Made by a program: the position numbers and the translations under genes
The notes under the pieces: generated by a model
What the model saw: only the letters and a program-made list of their open reading frames with translations
Told to the model about the DNA's origin: nothing
Database searches by the model: none
Part shown: piece by piece, positions 18,262 through 26,991 of the stretch
How positions within the stretch are numbered: position 1 is the stretch's first letter
How the letters are laid out: every line of letters starts with the position of its first letter
Assembly: GCA_902562525.1 (NCBI GenBank)
Contig: CACETT010000007.1
Coordinates: forward strand, 1 to 44,039
Direction of reading: 5' to 3'
Source of the DNA: an uncultured Alphaproteobacteria bacterium
GTDB lineage: Bacteria > Pseudomonadota > Alphaproteobacteria > UBA7887
DNA length: 44,039 nucleotides

Positions 18262-21018
18262 GTGAACGAAAATAGTCCAATACAAAATTCAGATATAACT
18301 CCTGTTAACATAGAAGAGGAGATGGAGCGGTCCTATTTGGATTATGCGATGAGCGTAATCGTGAGTAGAGCATTGCCTGATGTCCGAGATGGTTTAAAGC
18401 CCGTACATCGCAGAATTTTGTATGCGATGAATGAAAATGGTTACCACTGGAACCGAAGTTACCGCAAATCTGCCCGTGTGGTTGGTGATGTCATGGGTAA
18501 ATACCATCCGCACGGTGACGGTGCTATTTATGACGCAATGGTTCGCATGGTCCAGGATTTTTCCATGAGTCTAACCTTGGTGGATGGGCAAGGAAATTTC
18601 GGCTCCATGGATGGAGATCCACCGGCAGCGATGCGTTACACGGAAGTAAGAATGCAACAAGCTGCTACCACTTTGCTCGAAGATATTGAGCAAGACACCG
18701 TGGACTTTAAGGAAAATTACGATAATTCAGGGAGTGAGCCGGTGGTGCTTCCAGCCCGTTTCCCCCATCTTTTGGTTAACGGGGCTGGTGGCATTGCTGT
18801 GGGAATGGCTACTAATATACCGCCACACAATCTGGGAGAGGTAGTGAGTGCCACTCTGGCGCTGATAGATAACCCTGATATGGATGTCGCTGGTCTCATG
18901 GAATTTCTCCCAGGCCCTGACTTCCCTACTGGTGGAATAATACTAGGACGTAATGGCGCGGAATCAGCGGCTAAGACAGGCCGTGGCAGTGTGGTAATAA
19001 GGGGAAAAACTAAGTCTGAGCCTTTTGGGAAAGAGCGTGAGGCAATTATAATTACGGAAATCCCGTATCAGGTGAATAAATCACGCATGGTTGAGCAAAT
19101 AGCGGAGGCAGTTCGTGAAAAGCGGATTGAAGGTATCTCTGGCCTGAGAGACGAGTCAAACCGTGTTGGTGTGCGAGTAGTAGTAGAATTAAAGCGCGAC
19201 GCAACCTACGAAGTTGTTCTTAATCAATTGTTTCGATACACGTCTCTGCAAGTAAGCTTCGGAGTTAATACTCTTGCGCTTAACGGTGGTAGACCTGAGC
19301 AACTTAACCTAAAGGATATTCTCTCAGCGTTCTTGAGTTTCCGGGAAGAGGTGATTACTCGAAGGACACTGTATGAATTGGGGAAGGCCCGTGAACGAGC
19401 GCACCTTTTATTAGGATTGTCTGTGGCGGTGACAAATATTGACGACGTCATCGCCTTAATAAGAAAATCTCCTGATCCAAATAAAGCTCGTGAAGAGCTA
19501 ATGTCCAAGGCATGGCCGGCAAAGGACATACAGGGGTTTCTGGGAGCATTGGGTGAAGTTCAAAAAGATCCATCCGGGAAGGTGTATCAGCTAAGTGAGG
19601 CACAAGCGAAAGGCATATTGGAACTTCGTTTACAAAGGCTAACGGCCCTGGAAAGAGATAAGATCGCGGATGAATTGGGGGAACTCACAGAGCAGATCAA
19701 GGATTTTTTGGATATTTTAAAATCCAGAGGCCGGCTCTTAGATATAGTCCGAACTGAATTGAAGGAGGTCCAAGAAAAGTTTTCAGTTCCGAGACGAACG
19801 GAATTTCTAGAAGCCGAGTTTGAGTCCGATATTGAGGACCTGATTGAACAAGAGGATATGGTGGTCACAGTAACTAATAATGGCTATATCAAAAGGGTTC
19901 CATTAACGAGTTATCGGGCACAAAATCGTGGTGGCAAGGGGAAGGCCGCCATGGCCATAAGGGATGAAGACTTTGTGCGAGAGGTGTTTGTTGCCGATAC
20001 TCACCGGCCGGTTCTGTTTTTTACGACTACGGGAATGGTATATACTTTGAAGGTTTACAAACTCCCGATAGCCACGCCTCAGGCCCGGGGAAAGCCTATA
20101 GTGAATTTACTTCCTTTAAAGAGCGGAGAGTCTATTGCCACGATGATGCCATTACCAGCAGATAGGACAGCCTGGGATTCCATGAACGTAATGTTTGCTA
20201 CCTCTAGTGGAGATGTTCGGAAGAATGCGCTGAGTGATTTTACCAATGTGAAGTCGAACGGTAAGATTGCAATGAAACTTGAAGAAATAGATGGCGAGAA
20301 ACCGGTTACATTAGTTGGGGTAAGGTCCTGTACAGATGACCAAGATGTGTTGCTGGCAGTAACAAATGGTAAATGTATAAGATTTAAGGTGTCTGAGGTT
20401 CGAAGGTTTGCTAGTAGAAACTCTACTGGTGTTCGAGGAATAAGGTGTGCAGGCGATGATCGTGTAGTTTCGATGTCCATTTTGGACCATAATGAAATTG
20501 ATATGGTTGTTAGAGATTCATATCTTAAATATTCATCTTCTGTTCGGCGTTCGGATTCGCAAGAGACAGTTGATGTGGGAGATATCACTGCGGACCAGCT
20601 GGCCCTCCTCTCAAGTAAGGAAGAAATGATCCTGACTGTTACAGAGAACGGTTATGGAAAGCGATCATCAGCCTATGAGTATCGGATCACCAGAAGAGGT
20701 GGGCAAGGTATTATAAATATAGAAACTTCCGAGAGAAATGGGAAGGTTGTTGCCTCTTTCGCCGTAGGTCCTGAGGACCAGTTGATGCTTCTTACTGACG
20801 CAGGCAAACTCATTCGAATTCATGTTAATGGGATTCGGATTGCCGGGCGAAACACCCAAGGGGTAACCTTATTTAAAACAACGGATTCAGAGCGTGTGGT
20901 ATCCGTCATACGTTTGGCTGAAGAAGGTGAGATAATGGGGAATAATGATCTGGCGGAGGAAAGCCTGAGCGATTCTGAGGAATTGCCCAAGGGTGGAGGG
21001 TCGACGGGTGGCAACTGA
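18262..21018 (+). CDS. gyrA: DNA gyrase subunit A
   Basis: This 918-residue protein is the DNA-cleaving subunit of gyrase. The N-terminal winged-helix region has [20 protein letters not shown]. The catalytic tyrosine is Tyr126 in [10 protein letters not shown]. The C-terminal pinwheel contains the GyrA box QNRGGKGK (554-561), which differs from canonical QRRGGKG by Asn at the second position, and this box separates gyrase from topoisomerase IV. In the quinolone-determining stretch [11 protein letters not shown], Gly87 stands where E. coli has Ser83, and Asp91 matches Asp87. The start is GTG 18262. The acidic Gly-rich tail overlaps coaD. Confidence 0.97.
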   Translation: MNENSPIQNSDITPVNIEEEMERSYLDYAMSVIVSRALPDVRDGLKPVHRRILYAMNENGYHWNRSYRKSARVVGDVMGKYHPHGDGAIYDAMVRMVQDFSMSLTLVDGQGNFGSMDGDPPAAMRYTEVRMQQAATTLLEDIEQDTVDFKENYDNSGSEPVVLPARFPHLLVNGAGGIAVGMATNIPPHNLGEVVSATLALIDNPDMDVAGLMEFLPGPDFPTGGIILGRNGAESAAKTGRGSVVIRGKTKSEPFGKEREAIIITEIPYQVNKSRMVEQIAEAVREKRIEGISGLRDESNRVGVRVVVELKRDATYEVVLNQLFRYTSLQVSFGVNTLALNGGRPEQLNLKDILSAFLSFREEVITRRTLYELGKARERAHLLLGLSVAVTNIDDVIALIRKSPDPNKAREELMSKAWPAKDIQGFLGALGEVQKDPSGKVYQLSEAQAKGILELRLQRLTALERDKIADELGELTEQIKDFLDILKSRGRLLDIVRTELKEVQEKFSVPRRTEFLEAEFESDIEDLIEQEDMVVTVTNNGYIKRVPLTSYRAQNRGGKGKAAMAIRDEDFVREVFVADTHRPVLFFTTTGMVYTLKVYKLPIATPQARGKPIVNLLPLKSGESIATMMPLPADRTAWDSMNVMFATSSGDVRKNALSDFTNVKSNGKIAMKLEEIDGEKPVTLVGVRSCTDDQDVLLAVTNGKCIRFKVSEVRRFASRNSTGVRGIRCAGDDRVVSMSILDHNEIDMVVRDSYLKYSSSVRRSDSQETVDVGDITADQLALLSSKEEMILTVTENGYGKRSSAYEYRITRRGGQGIINIETSERNGKVVASFAVGPEDQLMLLTDAGKLIRIHVNGIRIAGRNTQGVTLFKTTDSERVVSVIRLAEEGEIMGNNDLAEESLSDSEELPKGGGSTGGN

Positions 21019-21517
21019 GAGAACAGGGCTTTACCCTGGAACTTTTGATCCTCCCACAAGTGGACATCTAGATATTATCAAGAGAGCTTTGCACGTTGTT
21101 GATAGGCTGATCATGGGTGTCGCTATTAATGCTGGTAAGTCACCAATGTTTGCTCTGGAAGAGAGGGTCGCAATGGTTGAGCAAGCTATCAAGGATTTGG
21201 GGGGTGACGCCGCATCACGAGTGGATGTAAGACCTTTTGACTCTCTTCTAATGCATTTTACAAAGGAGTGTGGGGCAACGATAATAGTGAGGGGATTACG
21301 GGCTGTATCGGATTTTGAATATGAATTCCAGATGGCTGGAATGAATGCTCACCTTGAACCAAATGTGGAAACAGTGTTTTTGATGGCTTCAGAACAAACC
21401 CAGTTTATATCGTCACGCTTGGTTAAGGAAATTTGTGTGCTTGGGGGGGATATTACAGATTTTGTTCCTTCTAATGTGAAAGAAAAGCTCATAGAGCGGG
21501 TTGGAAAATCTAGTTGA
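21008..21517 (+). CDS. coaD: Phosphopantetheine adenylyltransferase
   Basis: This 169-residue enzyme transfers AMP from ATP to 4'-phosphopantetheine, the fourth step of coenzyme A synthesis. The nucleotidyltransferase signature [18 protein letters not shown] contains the HxGH-type motif (T-SGHL). [15 protein letters not shown] and the C-terminal SSRLVKEI are typical. The longest frame starts at 20993, but GTG 21008, 8 bases after GGAGGG, gives the family N-terminus ([11 protein letters not shown]). The start overlaps the end of gyrA by 11 bases. Confidence 0.96.
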   Translation: MATERTGLYPGTFDPPTSGHLDIIKRALHVVDRLIMGVAINAGKSPMFALEERVAMVEQAIKDLGGDAASRVDVRPFDSLLMHFTKECGATIIVRGLRAVSDFEYEFQMAGMNAHLEPNVETVFLMASEQTQFISSRLVKEICVLGGDITDFVPSNVKEKLIERVGKSS

Positions 21518-21549
21518 GATTACTCAAGACAACATATGAAAGGTGACAC

Positions 21550-22092
21550 ATGGGCAACTTAAAAATTTTACTGCCCGTAGTGCTGATATTAACAATGGCA
21601 GATAAAGACGTTGCAGCAACTGACTTAGAAAACACCATATTAATGGACTTAAAGAATGGTCAAGTTGTGATAGAGATGCTTCCCGAGTTTGCGCCCAAAC
21701 ATGTGGAACGTATTAAGGAACTAGTACGCCAAGAGTTCTACGATGGGGTGGTGTTTCACCGAGTTATAGAGGGCTTTATGGCTCAGGGTGGAGATCCAAC
21801 TGGGACAGGGACAGGAGGCTCTGGGCAAAATCTCGATGCAGAGTTCTCAGATGCGAGGCATGTTCGTGGAACTCTATCTATGGCTAGGTCGCAAAATCCC
21901 AACAGTGCCGACAGCCAATTTTTTATTTGCTTTGCTGATACCCCGCATTTAGATGGACAGTATACCGTGTGGGGACGTGTGGTGGAAGGCATGGAGTTCG
22001 TAGATCAAATAAAACGGGGTAGTGGCGGCAATGGTATGGTTTCTGACCCGGATAAAATTATTAAAATGCGCGTAGCGGGCGACTTGGATTAG
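21550..22092 (+). CDS. Peptidyl-prolyl cis-trans isomerase, cyclophilin type, probably periplasmic
   Basis: This 180-residue cyclophilin catalyses proline isomerisation during protein folding. Family segments are FYDGVVFHRVIEGFMAQGGD, GTLSMARSQNPNSADSQFFI and the C-terminal DGQYTVWGRVVEGME. The catalytic Arg is in FHRVI. A short hydrophobic N-terminus (about 4-16) ending at AA before TDLENTI looks like a signal peptide, so a periplasmic location is inferred. An AGGTGAC site precedes the ATG. It lies between coaD and queA. Confidence 0.93.
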   Translation: MGNLKILLPVVLILTMADKDVAATDLENTILMDLKNGQVVIEMLPEFAPKHVERIKELVRQEFYDGVVFHRVIEGFMAQGGDPTGTGTGGSGQNLDAEFSDARHVRGTLSMARSQNPNSADSQFFICFADTPHLDGQYTVWGRVVEGMEFVDQIKRGSGGNGMVSDPDKIIKMRVAGDLD

Positions 22093-22112
22093 TTACCGGC
22101 TATCTTTTAAGC

Positions 22113-23150
22113 ATGCGTCTGGAACAATTTGACTTTGATTTACCAAAAGACAGGATAGCCAACCGACCCGCAGTTCCCAGAGATTCCGCAAGGATGTTGA
22201 TTGTGGATGAGGGTCTTTTGGATTCCTATGTAGCGCGTCTTCCCGAGCTTTTTGGAACGGGGGATATTTTAGTCGTGAATGATACGCAGGTTGTTCCGGC
22301 ACGATTAGATGGGTTTCGGGGTAGTGCCAAGGTGCAGATCACTCTAGATGCGCCGGTGAGTGGGTCAGAGTGGAGGGCTTTGGCCTTCCCCGCCAGAAAA
22401 TTAAGGCCAGGAGACGACGTGACCTTCCCAGATGGGCTGGGGGCTAAGGTTATCTCTCGGGGTTTAAGAGGTGAAGTCCTGTTGGACTTTCAGTCTCCCT
22501 CTTCTGAAATTTACGCGTACCTAGATGTGCATGGAATACTACCCTTGCCGCCCTACATAAGCCGAGCTGATGGTCCAGATGCGCGCGATTTAAGCGATTA
22601 CCAGACTATTTATGCTAAACATGTGGGCGCTGTTGCCGCACCAACAGCGGGACTTCACTTTAGTTCTGATCTGTTTGAGCGGTTACATCAAAAAGGGATC
22701 AGGGTAGCAAAAATCACCCTTCATGTGGGCATAGGAACATTCCGACCAGTCACTACTGACAATGTTTTGGATCATACTATGTCGGAGGAACGTGGGCTTG
22801 TTTCTGCTGAAGTGGCAGAAGTCATTAATGAGACGAAGAAAAACGGTGGTAGAGTTGTGGCCGTGGGAAGTACTGTGCTCCGTCTACTGGAGTCAGCCAG
22901 TGATAAGCAAGGCCGATTGCATGCTTTTAAGGGCGCTACATCGATTTTTATGACCCCAGGCTATAAGTTTACAACAGCAGATTTTCTAATGACAAACTTT
23001 CATCTTCCGAAGTCTACTCTTTTTATGCTGGTAGCTGCTTTTAGCGGCCTAGAGCGCATGAAGTTGGCCTACGCCCATGCGATAAAGAATGGCTATAGAT
23101 TTTATTCCTTTGGAGATGCGTCTTTACTAAAGCGAACTACTCAGAAATGA
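22113..23150 (+). CDS. queA: S-adenosylmethionine:tRNA ribosyltransferase-isomerase QueA
   Basis: This 345-residue enzyme transfers and isomerises the ribosyl group of SAM onto preQ1-modified tRNA, producing epoxyqueuosine. Diagnostic segments are the N-terminal [19 protein letters not shown], the internal [11 protein letters not shown] and [12 protein letters not shown], and the C-terminal [19 protein letters not shown]. The stop overlaps the tgt start (ATGA, 23147-23150), as expected of a queuosine operon. Confidence 0.97.
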   Translation: MRLEQFDFDLPKDRIANRPAVPRDSARMLIVDEGLLDSYVARLPELFGTGDILVVNDTQVVPARLDGFRGSAKVQITLDAPVSGSEWRALAFPARKLRPGDDVTFPDGLGAKVISRGLRGEVLLDFQSPSSEIYAYLDVHGILPLPPYISRADGPDARDLSDYQTIYAKHVGAVAAPTAGLHFSSDLFERLHQKGIRVAKITLHVGIGTFRPVTTDNVLDHTMSEERGLVSAEVAEVINETKKNGGRVVAVGSTVLRLLESASDKQGRLHAFKGATSIFMTPGYKFTTADFLMTNFHLPKSTLFMLVAAFSGLERMKLAYAHAIKNGYRFYSFGDASLLKRTTQK

Positions 23151-24274
23151 GCTTATCGTTTTCTATTGAGGCGTCGGACGGTAAGGCTAGAGCTGGTCAA
23201 GTTAAAACAGCCCATGGAATCTTTAGGACTCCGGCGTTTATGCCGGTTGGTACTGGCGGTACTGTGAAAGCAATGACACCCGACTCATTGGCGGCGACTG
23301 GTTCCGATATCATTTTGGCAAACACGTATCATCTTATGTTGCGGCCAGGAGCGGAGATTGTGAGGTCTCTTGGTGGCCTAGGGAAAATGATGGGATGGCC
23401 TGGGCCAATTTTGACTGACTCTGGTGGTTTCCAAATTATGTCTCTGGCTAAGCTCAGGAAACTAACCGATGGTGGGGTTACATTTAAGTCCCATATTGAT
23501 GGGACTGAGCACTTTCTGTCACCTGAGAAAAGCATTGGAATCCAGGAGACCTTGAATGCAACTATTTCTATGGTTCTTGATGAGTGCACTGCTTATCCGT
23601 GTTCCAAGGAAGAAGCAGAAAAGTCTATGAAATTATCCATGGGTTGGTCTGCCCAGTCAAAAGATGCCTTCAATCCGCGCCCAGGTTTTGGACTTTTCGG
23701 AATTGTGCAGGGTGGTATCCATTTTGACCTCCGCAGGGAAAGTGCGACCTTTCTTGAAGAACAAAAATTCGATGGGTATGCCATTGGCGGGCTTGCAGTA
23801 GGGGAGGGTTCAGAAATTTTGCACGAGGTGGCTGGTTTCACTGCAGGGCTTCTTCCATGTGATAAACCGCGATATTTAATGGGGGTGGGAAGGCCAGAGG
23901 ATTTGGTTCAGGCTGTCTCGGTTGGCTGCGATATGTTTGACTGTGTATTGCCGACCCGCTCTGGTCGAACAGGGCAGGCGTTTACCCATCGAGGTACCGT
24001 CAATATCAGGAATAGTCGGCACAGATCGGATGCGCGACCATTAGACGAACTTTGTGATTGTCCTACTTGTCTAAGTTACACTCGCGGTTACTTGCATCAT
24101 TTAGTTCGATCAGGCGAGATATTGGGATCGATGCTTATGACATGGCACAATATTCACTATTATCAGGGTTTGATGGCATCGATCCGGAGACATATCTTAG
24201 GTGGAGAATTCAGCAGGTTTGAGGCTAGTTTTAGGGAATTATACTTGGAGGGCGACATTGAGCCCCTGACTTAA
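23147..24274 (+). CDS. tgt: tRNA-guanine(34) transglycosylase
   Basis: This 375-residue TIM-barrel enzyme swaps guanine 34 for preQ1 in tRNAs for Asp, Asn, His and Tyr. The catalytic Asp region [12 protein letters not shown], the GIVQGGI loop and the second catalytic Asp in [16 protein letters not shown] are present. The zinc site is the C-terminal [17 protein letters not shown]. It is coupled to queA by a 4-base overlap. The tRNA-Lys gene follows 74 bases later. Confidence 0.97.
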   Translation: MSLSFSIEASDGKARAGQVKTAHGIFRTPAFMPVGTGGTVKAMTPDSLAATGSDIILANTYHLMLRPGAEIVRSLGGLGKMMGWPGPILTDSGGFQIMSLAKLRKLTDGGVTFKSHIDGTEHFLSPEKSIGIQETLNATISMVLDECTAYPCSKEEAEKSMKLSMGWSAQSKDAFNPRPGFGLFGIVQGGIHFDLRRESATFLEEQKFDGYAIGGLAVGEGSEILHEVAGFTAGLLPCDKPRYLMGVGRPEDLVQAVSVGCDMFDCVLPTRSGRTGQAFTHRGTVNIRNSRHRSDARPLDELCDCPTCLSYTRGYLHHLVRSGEILGSMLMTWHNIHYYQGLMASIRRHILGGEFSRFEASFRELYLEGDIEPLT

Positions 24275-24348
24275 CAAAGGTGTGGTGGTTTGAAAAAGCT
24301 ATTCTTGACCCACATAAGACGGGGACCTATGTTTCAGCGGAACTAAGG

Positions 24349-24424
24349 GCGCGCTTAGCTCAGTCGGTAGAGCAACTGACTTTTAATCAGTGGGTCGCAG
24401 GTTCGATTCCTGCAGCGCGCACCA
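24349..24424 (+). tRNA. tRNA-Lys (anticodon UUU)
   Basis: This 76-base cloverleaf reads cleanly. The acceptor stem GCGCGCT (24349-24355) pairs with AGCGCGC (24114 offset, 24414-24420). The D stem is GCTC/GAGC. The anticodon stem ACTGA/TCAGT encloses the loop CTTTTAA with anticodon TTT at 24382-24384. The T arm is GCAGG/CCTGC with TTCGATT. The 3' CCA is encoded (24422-24424). tRNA genes are common integration sites, and accessory genes follow, but no duplicated 3' end was found in the window. Confidence 0.97.
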
Positions 24425-24572
24425 AATTTTTTCAAGTGCTTAACAATGATTGCTTATCTTTTTGATAGAGCCATTTGTGGTCGGGATTTGAAAATTATCA
24501 GTGGCTTGGACTTGGCCAAAAAGAACTGGCACGCTATCATCAGACCATCAACGACATTAGATCGTGGTGCAC

Positions 24573-25268
24573 ATGAGAACCAAGTTCAACTTCACCCGCC
24601 GCCAATGGCTGGCCTCAGCATTTGGTTTGTTGGGTATTGCAATATCCAGCCCACTGCTTGCTCAAACTAAAATTCGCCGTATTCCAACCCAGTATATCGC
24701 GGCATTGGCTCCAGAAGGGGCAACCTCGGGGACTGGCGCGGAAACTTGGGGCCTTTGGAAAGTTGACCCAGGCCCGATCGGTGTGTGGTTGCGTTTGTAC
24801 CAGGCTTTGCAAAAAGCTGGCAATATTGCACCGGCAGGTTGGCGGTTTGATATTGATGATTGGTGGCTGGATGAGAACGGTTTGATCATGAAGGCTCCAG
24901 AGTTTCCTATTCCAGCGGGGCAGTATTATGTGACTAACGGCGAGGGGAATATTTCTCTTCTGACGGTTGAAGAGCCAGACGGAGAAGGCAAGCAAGGCTG
25001 GACACTCACAGATAACAAAACCATCGCGGATGTCACACATGGCCCATGCCGGTCTGCGCGATATACGCCCGAAGGTGAGAGTGGCACGTGCTCGCCAGAA
25101 TATGCTGACCGATCTGCTTTTCCTCTAAAGCCTGGGGAATCTCCTCCGCTGGTCAGTGGATGTAATCGGAAAAGTTATGCTGTATTGATCGTTTTTGGGG
25201 TGGCGTCGGAAGGCACTTTGACGGATCTGTCAAAAGATTGCTGGCCACGCCATGTATGCGCCCAATAA
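24573..25268 (+). CDS. Exported protein of unknown function with a twin-arginine signal
   Basis: This 231-residue protein begins with a Tat signal peptide: FTRRQWLAS (about 7-15), a hydrophobic run, and LLAQ at the likely cleavage site. The mature part is rich in Trp, Gly and Pro and contains three Cys in its second half (GPCRSARYTPEGESGTC and VSGC), plus one near the C-terminus. I recognise no family. The start ATG 24573 has no good Shine-Dalgarno, and an in-frame GTG lies at 24564. The next gene starts 8 bases after its stop, so a three-gene unit to 26086 is likely. The window encodes the TatABC system this signal would need. Confidence 0.7.
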   Translation: MRTKFNFTRRQWLASAFGLLGIAISSPLLAQTKIRRIPTQYIAALAPEGATSGTGAETWGLWKVDPGPIGVWLRLYQALQKAGNIAPAGWRFDIDDWWLDENGLIMKAPEFPIPAGQYYVTNGEGNISLLTVEEPDGEGKQGWTLTDNKTIADVTHGPCRSARYTPEGESGTCSPEYADRSAFPLKPGESPPLVSGCNRKSYAVLIVFGVASEGTLTDLSKDCWPRHVCAQ

Positions 25269-25276
25269 AAGAGCCA

Positions 25277-25678
25277 ATGCGCATATTTATAAAATATATA
25301 GTAATCCCAGTTCTACTTCTTGGTTTCACAGCTCCTGTGCATGCGGGAGAAATGGATGGGAAGGGTCTGGAATGTACATTTCTTGAAAACCCTTTGAATT
25401 TTGGAGCAAAATATTATCTTTTTGAAAATGGCAAGGTAGTACAGCCTTACGTGGACGATTCAACACCGCTAAGTATTAAAAGAGAAACCTATCAAGACGA
25501 TTATGAAGCCACTGCTAGCACTATTGTGTGGAGCACCTCATACACATTTGATAGAAAAAATCTCAAGCTATCAGTTAGCATGGGAATGGAGACCCAAAAG
25601 TACTACTGCCAAGTAATGACACCAGAAGAGATTGAATCAATTCTGCAAAAACAGATTAGAGCACTGAAAGAAGAATGA
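25277..25678 (+). CDS. Small secreted protein, DGKG-motif pair, copy 1
   Basis: This 133-residue protein has a signal peptide (about 1-23, ending PVHA before GEMDGKG). The mature part opens MDGKGLEC, and later has FDRKNLKLSVSMG and YYCQV, then a Lys/Glu-rich C-terminal helix. The two Cys could form one disulfide. The next gene encodes a protein with the same landmarks (DGKG-x2-C, DR-x2-L-x-L, Y-x-C-x-V), so this is a tandem paralogue. Function is unknown. The start is ATG 25277 rather than 25238, because that removes a leader upstream of the signal peptide. Confidence 0.7.
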   Translation: MRIFIKYIVIPVLLLGFTAPVHAGEMDGKGLECTFLENPLNFGAKYYLFENGKVVQPYVDDSTPLSIKRETYQDDYEATASTIVWSTSYTFDRKNLKLSVSMGMETQKYYCQVMTPEEIESILQKQIRALKEE

Positions 25679-25696
25679 AGGAAAAAAAATAATGCC

Positions 25697-26086
25697 ATGA
25701 AAACGTTATCATCTCTGTTTCTAATTTTGTTTCTCTCCATTCCTGCTGCATGGGCTATCTCCATAGATGGTAAAGGTGTGTGGTGTGACAGAGGAAATAG
25801 TAGTTTTGGGTACTGGTTTTACGATGGCCAATCCACTGAATACGTTATTAGAGGTCATGAGGTTTTCGGCCACACACACAATCCCTTTGATTATCAAGAA
25901 CTTTTTAAGGCCGTCAGGATATTAGTAAACCACGATAAGGTTTTAGATAGAACAACACTGGAGCTAACTATTGGTAGTGGGAATTCAGCAAAGATATACC
26001 AATGTCACGTTGTTCAGACATTAGATGGATTGAAGCTAACTCTGCAACGAATCATTGATCTAGGAACATCTGACAATAAAGGTTGA
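25697..26086 (+). CDS. Small secreted protein, DGKG-motif pair, copy 2
   Basis: This 129-residue protein has a clear signal peptide (1-20, ending AAWA) and a mature N-terminus with IDGKGVWCD. Later segments LDRTTLELTIGSG and YQCHV line up with FDRKNLKLSVSMG and YYCQV in the preceding gene. The middle sections differ, so the duplication is old or fast-evolving. It lies 18 bases after copy 1. No known family was recognised. Conserved Cys and an exported location suggest a small disulfide-bonded domain. Confidence 0.7.
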   Translation: MKTLSSLFLILFLSIPAAWAISIDGKGVWCDRGNSSFGYWFYDGQSTEYVIRGHEVFGHTHNPFDYQELFKAVRILVNHDKVLDRTTLELTIGSGNSAKIYQCHVVQTLDGLKLTLQRIIDLGTSDNKG

Positions 26087-26182
26087 CTGAGAGACACCGC
26101 AGGAGATCCTAGTTCTAACTGCAGCATTAAATTTTTAATCACTCATATAGATAATTTTCCTTGACTGAATGAAGTGCTTCAA

Positions 26183-26317
26183 ATGGCAAAAATTAAGCAT
26201 CTTCTGGATGAAACAGGCGGCGGAGAACGGTAATACTGAGGAAAGAGAACTCCTGGAAGAAAACAAAGATTCATCGATGCAGTCAAAGCTGCTAGAGGAC
26301 ACATGAAAAGGGGGTAA
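26183..26317 (+). pseudogene. Possible remnant of a ~44-codon gene, interrupted by two stops
   Basis: The frame from ATG 26183 to TAA 26317 reads MAKIKHLLDETGGGER, then stops at codons 17 and 19, and resumes later with RFIDAVKAARGHMKRG before its final stop. Between these pieces an adjacent frame reads NGNTEERELLEEN, which has a similar hydrophilic, helix-like composition. A shift out of frame and back again would join all three into one small basic/acidic helical protein. The pattern suggests compensating indels in a decayed small gene, but it is short enough to be chance. Confidence 0.22.
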
Positions 26318-26340
26318 TCATAGTTAGAGTGCAGGTTGTT

Positions 26341-26401
26341 AAAAAAAATTGTGACCGGTTCACCACAAAAGCTCGGGATAATTTTTATTATCCCAAGCTT
26401 T
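26341..26401 (-). terminator. Stem-loop region with U-run downstream of the minus-strand exported protein gene
   Basis: On the minus strand, just after the stop at 26418, a 14-bp stem with one mismatch (arms 26368-26382 and 26387-26401, TTTT/AAAA loop) is followed by a second small hairpin (about 26349-26368) and then eight U (plus-strand A run 26341-26348). This fits an intrinsic terminator for the gene at 26418-26849. Confidence 0.6.
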
Positions 26402-26417
26402 AATGGGGGGAAGTTAC

Positions 26418-26849
26418 TTAATTATCTGAGCAGCTGTGTGAAATAAGACCTACAAGAACGTCTTTATCAAAAGCATCTACCTGATAGGAGCATTCTCCAC
26501 TGGTATTTTCATACTTTCCGGTTCCTCCGTGGATGGTATTAATGCCTTCTGTGCCGGTACGTTTAGCAGTACTAAATTGTACGTCGCCATCTTGGTCGGT
26601 AGAGTTGCAATGTGCGAGAAGTTCCTTGCCTCTATAGCCAACACAAATAAAACTTCCTTTATTTCCTCGGCTATCAGTCCATACACCTTCTGCAACTAAA
26701 CCCATAAATATACCGTCAGAGGTCTCTACGCTTTTGGTCATCTCATATTTAACGGCATTCATCATAGTGTAGTCTTCTGCTGCAACGCTCTTTAGGAAAA
26801 AGAATGATGATGAAATGCACAAAGCGAAAATTTTTAAGTATATATTCAT
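26418..26849 (-). CDS. Secreted protein with GGTGKY motif, copy 1
   Basis: This 143-residue protein has a signal peptide (about 1-23, ending VAAE). The mature part has GSFICVGYRG, then DQDGDVQFS, then EGINTIHGGTGKYENTSGEC. The combination C...DQDGD...EG(I/V)N-x-I-x-GGTGKY recurs in the protein at 41658-42158, so the two are paralogues. GGTGKY followed by G is typical of small beta-barrel exported proteins of the allene-oxide-cyclase-like type, but that link is an inference. It has a strong Shine-Dalgarno (GGGAGGGG) upstream. Function is unknown. Confidence 0.72.
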   Translation of the reverse strand: MNIYLKIFALCISSSFFFLKSVAAEDYTMMNAVKYEMTKSVETSDGIFMGLVAEGVWTDSRGNKGSFICVGYRGKELLAHCNSTDQDGDVQFSTAKRTGTEGINTIHGGTGKYENTSGECSYQVDAFDKDVLVGLISHSCSDN

Positions 26850-26991
26850 GTTACCCCTCCCAGGATTTGTTGTAATTCAATATAAATCATAAGAGGCTAG
26901 TCTATTGAAATTATAATTTATATTCAAACATTGGGATTTATCTGTTTAGGGCTTGGCTCCCATCTACGAAGATAATATGGAATGACCAATA

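Larger units (their letters stand above)
26087..26417 (+). other. 331-base intergenic region between convergent accessory genes
   Basis: It holds a possible gene remnant (26183-26317) and a terminator region for the minus-strand gene (26341-26401). The remaining ~100 bases, 26087-26182, are AT-rich, and I see nothing else in them. Confidence 0.5.

Noticed and set aside
24349-24424. tRNA-Lys as an att site of an integrated element
   Set aside because: No integrase gene and no repeat of the tRNA 3' end was found downstream in the window.
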